Source: Azophilus sp965215035 (GTDB taxonomy: Bacteria > Pseudomonadota > Gammaproteobacteria > Pseudomonadales > Azotimanducaceae). From it: a stretch of DNA of 64,000 nucleotides. Location of the stretch: NCBI GenBank assembly GCA_965215035.1, contig OZ244040.1, positions 186,001-250,000 on the forward strand. The letters run 5' to 3'. Of the stretch, positions 51,285 to 59,445 are shown in pieces. Numbering within the stretch: position 1 is the stretch's first letter; every line of letters begins with the position of its first letter. The position numbers and the translations under genes are program-made. The notes beneath the pieces are model-generated. The model saw only the letters and a program-made list of their open reading frames with translations. It ran no database searches and was not told where the DNA came from.

Positions 51285-52055
51285 CTACCGCGAACCCGCG
51301 ACCGGCACTGTCAGCCGCAGTGCTCCGCCGCCTTCGACTGGGTGGAAGGCAACCCGCGCCCCCGGCAGCCGGGGCTCAATGATCGCGGCTTGGGCAAAGG
51401 CGGCCACGAAGTGACCCACGGCGTAACCCGCCAGAACATCGGCGGCGAAGTGCTTGCGGGCTTCCACGCGCGCCCAGCCGGTGCCGATGGCCACCGCGTC
51501 CACCCCCAATACGGCGGCCCGGTGCAGCGCCAACGGCATATGGATTCGGGCCAGATTGCGCCTAGCGAGTGTGGACGCCGCGCTCGCCGTACTCGTATGC
51601 CCGGAGGGTAAACTGCGCCGGTTGGCATGGTCCGGGCGGCGGCGTTCCGTAACCTCCTTCAAGCCGCCCACCAAGCCACCCTGCACATAGAGCGCGGCAA
51701 TGCCCACGCCGAGATGGGACAGCCTGTCCGCAGTGGTATCGGTTGGCACCGTCAACGCCGAAAGCAGGTAGCCGGCCAGGGCGGCGTCGCGCAGCGTATC
51801 GCTCGCAGCGGCGGCATCGGAACCGAACAGGGGCTGTTCGTCGGCAATCCAGTCGGAGATGTCTTCATCGATACCGGTGACGGCAACCAGCGCGGCCGCC
51901 GCCAGCGGCCCCCAGGTACGCGGATTGCTAGCTGCCGCGGCCGCGGCGGAACCCAATGCCCGGGCCTCCGGCCGCTGGACGCCAGCGGGGCCTTGCTGGG
52001 GGAGACCGGCACATCCACTAAGCAGCAGCAACAATGTCAAAGAAACCAGGCGCAT
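51285..52055 (-). CDS. PAP2-family phosphatase lipoprotein
   Basis: A protein of 256 residues with a lipobox signal (LVSLTLLLLLSGC). The three acid-phosphatase motifs are visible: KEVTERRRP, the PSGHT of SLPSGHTSTASAAS, and RVEARKHFAADVLAG. Members dephosphorylate lipid phosphates such as undecaprenyl diphosphate or phosphatidate in the envelope. As a lipoprotein it would act at the periplasmic face. ATG 52055 begins the signal. It is transcribed in the same direction as the HAD phosphatase, with 157 bases between them. Confidence 0.86.
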   Translation of the reverse strand: MRLVSLTLLLLLSGCAGLPQQGPAGVQRPEARALGSAAAAAASNPRTWGPLAAAALVAVTGIDEDISDWIADEQPLFGSDAAAASDTLRDAALAGYLLSALTVPTDTTADRLSHLGVGIAALYVQGGLVGGLKEVTERRRPDHANRRSLPSGHTSTASAASTLARRNLARIHMPLALHRAAVLGVDAVAIGTGWARVEARKHFAADVLAGYAVGHFVAAFAQAAIIEPRLPGARVAFHPVEGGGALRLTVPVAGSR

Positions 52056-52435
52056 TACAGAGAGGCATTCTACCGTTGGATAAGCCGCATATCGCACCAG
52101 GGGATGTGATGATTGCGCCGGTTTCCCCAACGCGGGAAGGGCAAGCCGAAAACTCGCCGCCAAGGCCGCAAGCTGGCGGGTGTTGCCCGGTGCCCCGGGA
52201 AGCTTGTGCAGGACGACCGCGCGGCATGCCCGACTTTCGGCGCCGGGCCAAGCCCCAATGGATGTGCCAGGGAACCTCCGATTAGGCCGGAGGTTGCCGC
52301 CGCACCGGATGCGCGGCCCAAATCAGATACGACAGGTGTTTGGCCCTGCGGGTGAAGTAACAGCCGCATGGTTACCTTGCGACTCTGCACAGGGCTGGGG
52401 TGGGCTCGCTCGCAGTTTCCCCAGTCGCTCAGGAC
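52056..52435. other. intergenic with one hairpin
   Basis: 380 bases without a supported gene. A perfect 8-bp stem AACCTCCG/CGGAGGTT with a 7-base loop lies at 52273-52295, without a T-run. It could end transcription from the DUF4340 operon. Confidence 0.45.
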
Positions 52436-53383
52436 TCAGGACGCCGCGTCGGCCTCGCCCGCCTCGTCGGCAACACCTTCCTCCACCGCCTCGGCCGCCG
52501 TCGCCGGGTCTTCCTCCGTGGGCAGCAGATCCTCCACGCCAATCAGCATCTGTTCGGCAATGTAGGTCGCAACCTCGAACCGGCCCTCGCGCCGGGAAGA
52601 AGCGATGCTGTAGTCGTCCTCGTCTTCCTGGAAGAAGAAGTCCAGGCGGTACTCCCCGTCTTCGTCGCGAACCCGGAACGACCCCTTAGGCTCGCCCGCC
52701 TCCGCCGCAACGCCAAGCACACTGAGATCTTCGAACCGGCCCACCAACCCGTCCGCCGCATCCTGGTCGGCCGCGGTGCCGTCCACGAGCCATTCCCCGG
52801 CATCCTCGCCACGTTCAAGAGACCAGCCATCGTCGCGGCGCAGCGCAACCAGCTCGCCCTGGGGCCGCAGCAGTGTCTTGTCGAGCCACTGGCCGCGCTC
52901 GGTCGGTGCCTCGTAGTTCGAGAAGTCGATGCTATAGACCTCGTCCGCGCCCTCCGCCCGGGCATGCACGCGCCGATAGCCCGGCGATGTGCCCAAATAC
53001 AGCCTGGCCGTCTCACCGTCTTCGCCCTCGATGACCAGCCGCCGTTGAAAGTTGTCTTCCGTGACCTCGAACCGTTCCGCGGTCGCCGCACTGGTCGCCA
53101 CCGGCCAGGCCGCCGTTGCCTTGGCCAGCTTTTCCAGCACCTCCCCCACCTTGCCGTCATCCGCCGGCAGCCCGCCGTCGAGCTGCCAGCCCTCATCGTC
53201 GCGCACCAGTACAACCTCTTTATCCGCGGTGGCAATGCTGAACCTGGCGGCCTCGGCCGGCTGGAAAGGCAGCAGCGCCGCGGCCGTCCCGCCTGCGCCC
53301 ATGCCGCTCGATAGCAACAACGCCGCCACAACCAGCGCCTGGGCGGCCAGCAGCCCACCCAACAGACCAATCTTCGTGTTCAC
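52436..53383 (-). CDS. DUF4340 protein of the Gld-type export operon
   Basis: A protein of 315 residues. One N-terminal membrane helix (LLGGLLAAQALVVAALLLSS) is followed by repeated beta modules. These include FSIATADKEVVLVRDDEGWQL, RRLVIEGEDGETARLYLGTSPGYRRVHARAEGADEVYSI and WLDKTLL, the typical DUF4340 wording. The C-terminus is acidic (EEDPATAAEAVEEGVADEAGEADAAS). It overlaps the permease gene by four bases (ATGA) and is the third gene of a gldA-gldFG-DUF4340 operon. It is believed to be the periplasmic partner of the exporter; the substrate is unknown. Confidence 0.85.
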   Translation of the reverse strand: MNTKIGLLGGLLAAQALVVAALLLSSGMGAGGTAAALLPFQPAEAARFSIATADKEVVLVRDDEGWQLDGGLPADDGKVGEVLEKLAKATAAWPVATSAATAERFEVTEDNFQRRLVIEGEDGETARLYLGTSPGYRRVHARAEGADEVYSIDFSNYEAPTERGQWLDKTLLRPQGELVALRRDDGWSLERGEDAGEWLVDGTAADQDAADGLVGRFEDLSVLGVAAEAGEPKGSFRVRDEDGEYRLDFFFQEDEDDYSIASSRREGRFEVATYIAEQMLIGVEDLLPTEEDPATAAEAVEEGVADEAGEADAAS

Positions 53384-56331
53384 GCGGCCTCCCCGGCCAG
53401 CCAGCCTTGGTAAACCATCCGCCGGCGCGCCCGGCGCCAGCGGTACAACAGGTAGACAACGCCGATGCCCAACAGGGCCAATGCGTAGTTGAGGTACTCG
53501 ACAACCGTCTGGTCGGTCGCGCTCATATTCGGCGGCAGAGTGCGGTTGAAATTGCCCCGGGCCCGAATGCCGAGCAGCGTTCGGTCCTCCAACGACCAGT
53601 CCACGGCATTGACCACCATCTGTACGGAGTTGTCGTATAGGGTGCCATCCGCAGACCCCACCATGCGCAAGGTCTGGTCGGCCAGGAAGCTGTTGGAAGC
53701 GAACACAAACAACCGCGCCGACTCGGGCGACCGCTCGATCACGGAACTGACCACACCCAGGGTATCCTCCTCCCCGGTGCCCTCCTCTTCGATACTGTCA
53801 GCAGCGGCTTCGGTATCGCCGTTCGCGTTTTCCCCTGCTTCCCCCTCTTCGGGGTCGGCGAGCAGCGGCGAATCCTTGCCCTGGAAGAAAGAGGCGAAGC
53901 GTCCGCCAACGCTAACGCCGACCAGTCGCGACGCCTGATCGCCCTCGGGTTCGAACGCGCTCAACCCCAATTCGTTAACCCTGGGCATGACATCCGTGGA
54001 GGAGGACAGCCAGCTTCCCGGCGAGGTGCGCAGCAGTTCGGTGACTTCCCGGCCAGCGTTGCGCTCGGCATCGAGCTCGATGGGCGATGCCCAGGCCATG
54101 GTCACCTGGGGCAGGGCAGAGGTGATCAGGGAATCCTGGCTCAGGCGCGGCGCGCGGATGTCTGGAAAATAGGGATAGTCGAGCATCACCAGTTCCTGGA
54201 AACTGAACCCGCCAACGCGCCGGGTCACCGGCACCGGAAACGCGGCGTTGACCGGATCCATAACCAGCGAGTCGCCGATGCCGATACCGTGGTGGTTAAG
54301 CCAGTCCTCGAGCCCGCTGGTACGCCGCGAGGCGGTGAGCGACTGGCCGGACAGGCTGGCATCGAAGGCGCCGGCGGCAATCGCCACGGTGCCGCCCTTC
54401 ATGAGGAACTGATCCACGGCAAACAGATGCTTCTCGGAGAAATCCCGGGGATCGACCAACAACAACAGGTCCGCCGCCTCGGGCACCATGCCCGCGGACA
54501 GGTCCGCCGTCTCCACGTTGAAATCGTTGGCCAGCGTGCCCCGTAGCTGGCTGAACTGGTTGCCGGCCATGCCCTGGCCGGCCATGTAGGGCGGCGGCGC
54601 GGTTGGCGCAACCAGGGCGACCGTGCGCAACAGCCCCTTCGCAAAACGCTTCAGGCCCTCTTCGATGCCACGCCGGGTGGCCTCGGCCGAGCGGGCTTCC
54701 GGCAGCGGAATCTGCACAACGGTCTGTCCGTCGGTCAGGGTCATGTAGAAATAGAAGTAGTTGACGTCGAACAGGCTGGCCGCCATGGGTTGAAAGCCGT
54801 AGTTGGCGGCAATCTCATCGGCGACGGCACCGTCGCCAGCTTCCGGATCGACCATCTCCAGAGTCAGTTTGCCGTCGCTCTCGCCAACCAGGGTGTCGAG
54901 AACCTCCGTCAGTACGGGCCGATACTCGATCAGTGCCGGTGGCAGCTTGTCGTCACTCGACAGGTAGCCGGTAAAACGCACGGAATCCTGGATGTTGGCA
55001 AAGACACTGCTGCCGCCCTGGAACCCGAACAGCACCTTCTTGACAGCGCGGGTGAGGTCGTATTCCGGGTTGCGGAGTTGCACGTCGAGGTCGGCCTCGC
55101 CACGCACCTTCACCTCGATCAGATCCCGGAAGCCCAGTACCTCGTATTCATCGCCGTAGCTCAACAGCACATCGAAATAGGAGTTGACCAGGCTCGACTG
55201 ATAGCGATCAGCCACCTGGAAAGGCACGGAGCGAATGCCGTACTTGGTATTGGCCTCGTCTTCCAGTTCCGGGTGGTCCGCCGGGTCGATGAACTCCACC
55301 CTGACGTTGCCACCCCCGGCTACCTCGTATTCGGTGAGCAGGTCGCGCATGCGCGGCACCAGGGGCGCCAGCAGCGGGTGGGTCTTGTTGCTGAAGTAGC
55401 CGCGAATCAACAGGGGCTCCCGCAGCCGTCCGAGGTAGGCGCGGGTGGCTTCCGAAATCGAATAGATGCGCCCTTCGGTCATATCGACCCGCAGCCCGGT
55501 AAGCGACCCCAGCCAGAGGTTCGCCGCCAGCAGGTTGGCGACCAGCAGGCCGGTACCCAGCAACCAGGCCGAGTGGTGGCGGCGGTCGCCGTCCTTTGCC
55601 CAGCGCTGCATTTCCAGGCCGTAGATGTTGAGTGCCAGAAAGACGGCACCGAGCGAAACGTAGTAGTAGAGGTCGCGAAGGTCGAGGACGCCGCGGGCGA
55701 TCGCCTCGAAGCGGGAACCCGAACCGATGCCGCGGAAGAAATCGGCCAGCGTACCGGACATCAACTCGGTCAGCACCGGGCTGCCCGCCAGATAAAGGGC
55801 GCCGCAGGCGAAGCTAGCGACGATCAGGCTGACGATTTGGCTGTCGGTGCGGGCGCTGATGAACAGTCCAATCGCCGTGTAGGCACCGCCGAGCAGCAGG
55901 GCGGCGACGTATCCCGCCAGCACCGGGCCCCAATCCAGATCGGCGATGTAGGCGGCGGTTAACGGCAGCGGCAGGGTCAGCGCCAGGGCAATCCCGATCA
56001 GCGTCCAGCACGCTAAGAACTTGCCGAGCACGAATTCCCAGGTGGCGGCGGGTGCCGTAAAGACCAGTTCCATAGTGCCGCTACGCCGTTCCTCGCTCCA
56101 CATGCGCATGGTCAGCGCCGATGAAAGGAAGATGAGCAGCACCGGCAGCCACTCGAACATCGGGCGCACATCCGCCACATTGCGGGCAAACCAGGCCTCG
56201 ACCCAGAAAAAGACGAACAGGGTCACCGCGAGGAACGCCGCCAGGAAGAGATAGCCGGTGGGCGCCGCAAAAAAGAGTGTCAGTTCCTTGGCCGCGATTC
56301 TGCGAATCACGGCAGATCGATCAGCCCGCAT
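53380..56331 (-). CDS. GldF-GldG fused ABC permease and substrate-binding-like protein
   Basis: A protein of 983 residues joining two parts that are often separate. About residues 1-240 form an ABC-2-type permease with six spans (LTLFFAAPTGYLFLAAFLAVTLFVFF, MRMWSEERRSGTMELVFTAPAATWEFVLGKFLA). From about 255, a membrane helix leads into a GldG-like periplasmic domain (DMTEGRIYSISEATRAYL, then PLLIRGYFSNKTHPLL and a FIDPADHPE region). An acidic low-complexity loop follows, and a last helix (YLNYALALLGIGVVYLLYRWRRARRR). ATG 56331 overlaps the ATPase stop by 11 bases. Related systems serve gliding in Bacteroidetes; in proteobacteria the role is unknown. Confidence 0.88.
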   Translation of the reverse strand: MRADRSAVIRRIAAKELTLFFAAPTGYLFLAAFLAVTLFVFFWVEAWFARNVADVRPMFEWLPVLLIFLSSALTMRMWSEERRSGTMELVFTAPAATWEFVLGKFLACWTLIGIALALTLPLPLTAAYIADLDWGPVLAGYVAALLLGGAYTAIGLFISARTDSQIVSLIVASFACGALYLAGSPVLTELMSGTLADFFRGIGSGSRFEAIARGVLDLRDLYYYVSLGAVFLALNIYGLEMQRWAKDGDRRHHSAWLLGTGLLVANLLAANLWLGSLTGLRVDMTEGRIYSISEATRAYLGRLREPLLIRGYFSNKTHPLLAPLVPRMRDLLTEYEVAGGGNVRVEFIDPADHPELEDEANTKYGIRSVPFQVADRYQSSLVNSYFDVLLSYGDEYEVLGFRDLIEVKVRGEADLDVQLRNPEYDLTRAVKKVLFGFQGGSSVFANIQDSVRFTGYLSSDDKLPPALIEYRPVLTEVLDTLVGESDGKLTLEMVDPEAGDGAVADEIAANYGFQPMAASLFDVNYFYFYMTLTDGQTVVQIPLPEARSAEATRRGIEEGLKRFAKGLLRTVALVAPTAPPPYMAGQGMAGNQFSQLRGTLANDFNVETADLSAGMVPEAADLLLLVDPRDFSEKHLFAVDQFLMKGGTVAIAAGAFDASLSGQSLTASRRTSGLEDWLNHHGIGIGDSLVMDPVNAAFPVPVTRRVGGFSFQELVMLDYPYFPDIRAPRLSQDSLITSALPQVTMAWASPIELDAERNAGREVTELLRTSPGSWLSSSTDVMPRVNELGLSAFEPEGDQASRLVGVSVGGRFASFFQGKDSPLLADPEEGEAGENANGDTEAAADSIEEEGTGEEDTLGVVSSVIERSPESARLFVFASNSFLADQTLRMVGSADGTLYDNSVQMVVNAVDWSLEDRTLLGIRARGNFNRTLPPNMSATDQTVVEYLNYALALLGIGVVYLLYRWRRARRRMVYQGWLAGEAA

Positions 56332-57226
56332 GTGTCGACTCGCCTCCTTCGCTGACTTCCCTGAACACCGTCTCCAGGTCGCGCTGCTCGGGACCCAGTT
56401 CATAAACGGGGATGTTGTGTGCGACCAATTCCCTAGCGAGGCGCTCCGCGGCGGCGGCGAGCTCGCCCGCCACGTCCACCAGCCAGCGGCCTTCCCCCTG
56501 GTCGGATACGGAGCCATCAGCCAGGTTGGCGATATCCACTCCGGGTGCCGTGCGCAGGTTAAGGCAGCTTGTGGTGCGCAGGTCTTCAAGCCGCTCGTCA
56601 AGCGCGAGTTGACCATCGCGCAACATCAGCACCCGGTCGCAGATGGCACCGACCTCCTGCATGATGTGGGTGGAGAGAATCACCGTTGCCGAGGCGGCGA
56701 GGTTGCGGACAAGCTCGCGCATGTGCTGTGTCTGGCCCGGGTCCAGCCCATTGGTCGGCTCATCGAGGATCAGGAACAACGGCCGGTGCAGAATGGCCTG
56801 GGCCACGCCGACCCGCTGCTTGTAGCCCCGGGACAGCGTACCTATGGGTTCCAGCGCCTTCTCCGCCAGATCCGTCGCCGCCACCGCGTCGGCCACCGCA
56901 CCGCGCGCATCGGTCATGCGCCGCGTTTGCGCGACATAGGCGAGGTAGTCCACAACCGTCAGCTCGGGATAGAGCGGCACGTTTTCCGGCAGGTAGCCGA
57001 GTTGCCGCTGCACGGCCCCCGGCGCACTCTCCAGCGCCACGCCGTCCACCCGGACGACGCCGGAACTCGGTTCCAGGGCACCGGTCAGCATCCTCATGAT
57101 GGTGGTCTTGCCGGCCCCGTTGTGGCCCAGAAGTCCGACGACCTCGCCGGGCTCAATGCGAAAAGATACCTCATCGACGGCGGTAAAATCGCCATAGCGA
57201 CGAGTCAGCCGATCAGCTTCGATCAT
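56321..57226 (-). CDS. ABC transporter ATP-binding protein, GldA-like
   Basis: A protein of 301 residues. Walker A is GHNGAGKTT (about 34-42), the signature LSRGYKQRVGVAQAI (about 135-149), Walker B LILDEPTNGLDP (about 155-166) and the switch histidine in STHIMQEV. The Q-loop is in LGYLPENVPLYPEL. It forms the energy part of the exporter with the downstream GldFG protein, which it overlaps by 11 bases. It is the first gene of the leftward operon. Confidence 0.92.
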   Translation of the reverse strand: MIEADRLTRRYGDFTAVDEVSFRIEPGEVVGLLGHNGAGKTTIMRMLTGALEPSSGVVRVDGVALESAPGAVQRQLGYLPENVPLYPELTVVDYLAYVAQTRRMTDARGAVADAVAATDLAEKALEPIGTLSRGYKQRVGVAQAILHRPLFLILDEPTNGLDPGQTQHMRELVRNLAASATVILSTHIMQEVGAICDRVLMLRDGQLALDERLEDLRTTSCLNLRTAPGVDIANLADGSVSDQGEGRWLVDVAGELAAAAERLARELVAHNIPVYELGPEQRDLETVFREVSEGGESTHAG

Positions 57227-57399
57227 TCCGTTCCCAAATTATCCACTTGATTCGCCACGGGCGCGGCAGCGCCGTTCCCGCTATTCGCAGGAGGCGAAAC
57301 ATAGGGGCTCGACGGAAAAAATCAAGTCCCGGCCGCCTCGCGGTGCGCATCCTCGAAGCCACCAGCGATGCAGACGGGCAATCCGGCCCGAATCAGGGT
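57227..57399. other. short intergenic stretch
   Basis: Upstream of the Gld operon and next to the metY scrap. No promoter was recognised with confidence. Confidence 0.35.
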
Positions 57400-57524
57400 C
57401 GTTGCTGCCGCGGAGCGCCGGGGCGGTTTTCGCCTTTACCGTGCGCGGTGGCCGACAGTCGGGCAAAACCCTCATCGAGGCGCTGGGCATCTTCTCGCAT
57501 CTGGCCAATGTTGGAGACGCCAAA
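57400..57524 (+). pseudogene. metY fragment (duplicate of part of the metY at 59.4 kb)
   Basis: Translates as GAVFAFTVRGGRQSGKTLIE, then ALGIFSHLANVGDAK, matching residues about 360-395 of the intact metY product. DNA identity is above 90% by eye. Both sides are unrelated. It is a short copy in inverted orientation to the parent gene, 2.1 kb away, and ends just before the MITE. Confidence 0.85.
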
Positions 57525-57526
57525 GT

Positions 57527-57696
57527 GCAGGGCACCCAAGGCCATCCCAAAGTGTTCGCTCTTGAAAGAAAATTTCTGAAAGGTCATTGGTTGCCGCAGA
57601 ATATTGCGGAATTTTCCGAAAAACATTCATAAATCATCTATATAGGGCTTTGCCGAGGGCTGGTAGGCGACTTTGGGATGGCCCTGGCAGGGCACC
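57527..57696 (-). mobile_element. MITE family 1, copy 3 (inverted), with target duplication
   Basis: 150-bp element at 57537-57686 in the opposite orientation to copies 1 and 2. The ends are CAAGGCCATCCCAAAG and CTTTGGGATGGCCCTG. The 10-bp direct repeat GCAGGGCACC flanks it at 57527-57536 and 57687-57696. It sits between the metY scrap and the homocysteine methyltransferase gene, 43 bases before that start. Confidence 0.88.
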
Positions 57697-57739
57697 GGAA
57701 TCGAATGCATTCCCCAGGGGAACGGGTGATAATGTTCCC

Positions 57740-58651
57740 ATGCTCTGGCAGGAAAAACTCGAAGGCCAACAGGTCGTGCTGCTTGACGGCGGAACCGGCT
57801 CCGAACTGCAACGCCGGGGTGTGCCCATGAGCGAGGCTGCCTGGTCGGGGCTCGCCGTCCACACCCACCCCGATAGGGTGCGGGAAGTCCACGAAGCCTA
57901 CATCGACGCCGGCGCCGAGGTGATCATAACCAACACTTTCGGTACCACGCGCTATCTGCTGGAAGCCGCCGGGCTCGGGGAGGAGTTCGAGAACATCAAT
58001 CGCAGCGCGGTGCGCCTTGCCGTGGAGGCGCGGGACGCTTCGGGCAAGGACGTAGCCATCGCCGGGTCGCTCTCCAACCTGCCGCCTGGTATAAACGCCA
58101 AGAATTATCCGCCGGCCGATGCCGAAGCGGCCGACCTGCGGGAACTCGCGGTACTCCTTGCCGACAGCGGCGCGGACCTCATCGCTCTGGAAATGCTGCA
58201 GGACACGCGCCACGCCGTGCGCGCCATGGAAGCGGCACTCGCCACCGGCCTGCCCGTCTGGCTAGGGGTGAGTTGCCGGCGACGCCCCGGCGGCAACGGC
58301 CTGGTGAGTTTCGATCTGCCCAACATGGACTTCGCCAAGCCCTTGGATACGCTCATCCCCCTGGGGCCGGATGTGGTTAATATCATGCATAGCGACCTAG
58401 ATGCTGTCGCCCCGGCCATCGCCATGGTGCGGGAACGCTGGCAGGGCCCGCTGGGCGTGTATCCCGAAATCGGCAAGTTCGAGCCACCGGACTGGCGCTT
58501 CGACCTCGAAGTCACTCCAGAGCGATTCGTCGAGCATGCCCGGGGCTGGGTGACCAGCGGCGCCCTGCTGATCGGCGGCTGCTGCGGAACCACCCCGGAG
58601 CACATCGCGGCCCTGGCTGGAGCACTCGATGGGGCGGAGCTTGCGGTTTAG
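57740..58651 (+). CDS. homocysteine S-methyltransferase family protein
   Basis: Zinc-dependent methyltransferase of 303 residues, the MmuM/BhmT size. The N-terminal LLDGGTGSELQRRG is the barrel entry. Zinc cysteines lie in WLGVSCR (about 176) and LLIGGCCGTTPEHI (about 279-280). It would make methionine from homocysteine with S-methylmethionine or betaine as donor. It is convergent with an alpha/beta hydrolase and metY, another sulfur-amino-acid gene. ATG 57740 is chosen as the first Met before EKLEGQQVVLLDGG. The leader contains a MITE 54 bases upstream, which may influence expression. Confidence 0.9.
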   Translation: MLWQEKLEGQQVVLLDGGTGSELQRRGVPMSEAAWSGLAVHTHPDRVREVHEAYIDAGAEVIITNTFGTTRYLLEAAGLGEEFENINRSAVRLAVEARDASGKDVAIAGSLSNLPPGINAKNYPPADAEAADLRELAVLLADSGADLIALEMLQDTRHAVRAMEAALATGLPVWLGVSCRRRPGGNGLVSFDLPNMDFAKPLDTLIPLGPDVVNIMHSDLDAVAPAIAMVRERWQGPLGVYPEIGKFEPPDWRFDLEVTPERFVEHARGWVTSGALLIGGCCGTTPEHIAALAGALDGAELAV

Positions 58652-58656
58652 GATGA

Positions 58657-59445
58657 TCAAGAGATGATCGAGATTAGGGCATCCAGCACGGCATTGGGCT
58701 GCTCGGACAACATCGAGTGACCGCACCCGGTTAGCTGCACGGTGCGCGCATGATCGAGGCGTTCCCGTATGCGTAGGCCCGCCGGGGCCGGCGTCATCTG
58801 ATCGGCCTGGCCAAGAATCACCAATGCCGGGCAGGCAACCGGTCCGGCGATTGCGTCCGGGTCGAACCGGTTACAGGCACTCAGGTCCGCATGGAACACA
58901 CCGGGGCCCGCGGTTTCCAGCAATCGCTGCCCCATGCCCATCATCCACAGCCCCGGGTTCTCGTTGGCGCCGAGCCTCGCGCCCGGGCTGTGGCTCCAGG
59001 TGTTGGCCATGTCGATGGCCGCGTGGTCGTTGTCCCGGGCGGCGTTCAGCAACGCGCCCGTCACCGGCATGGGCGCGGAGATGCCGAGCAGCGCCAACGC
59101 CCGGCAGCGCTGCGGATATTCGGCGGCCAGGGTGTAGGCGATCAGCGCGCCCATGCTGTGGCCCGCGACCGCCGCCGTTTCCAGGCCGGCGGCGTCCATG
59201 GCGCGAACCACCCACCGCGCCAGACCGGGAATCGAACTCATGGCCGGCCCTTCGCTGCGCCCGTGCCCGGGCAGGTCCGGCACCAGTACGTTCAAGCCCA
59301 TGCGGGCGAAATAGCGCGCCGGCATGACCCAGACACTGTGGTCCATGCCCGCACCGTGGATGAACAGGACGCCCCTGCGACCGGGTTTGTGGGTCCCGCT
59401 GCCCGTGGCGGCGAACGCGGTTCTGTCATCTACTTGGAGCCTCAT
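58657..59445 (-). CDS. alpha/beta hydrolase
   Basis: A protein of 262 residues. The oxyanion loop is LFIHGAGMDHSVW, the nucleophile AVAGHSMGALIAYTLA (serine about 96), the acid in VILGQADQMTP and the histidine in TGCGHSMLSEQP. Its start overlaps the metY stop by four bases (ATGA), so it is co-translated with metY. A role linked to O-acylhomoserine chemistry is possible but unproven. Confidence 0.86.
   Translation of the reverse strand: MRLQVDDRTAFAATGSGTHKPGRRGVLFIHGAGMDHSVWVMPARYFARMGLNVLVPDLPGHGRSEGPAMSSIPGLARWVVRAMDAAGLETAAVAGHSMGALIAYTLAAEYPQRCRALALLGISAPMPVTGALLNAARDNDHAAIDMANTWSHSPGARLGANENPGLWMMGMGQRLLETAGPGVFHADLSACNRFDPDAIAGPVACPALVILGQADQMTPAPAGLRIRERLDHARTVQLTGCGHSMLSEQPNAVLDALISIIS

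Noticed and set aside
54790..55962. Plus-strand open frame of 390 codons
   Set aside because: Antisense shadow of the GldFG gene.
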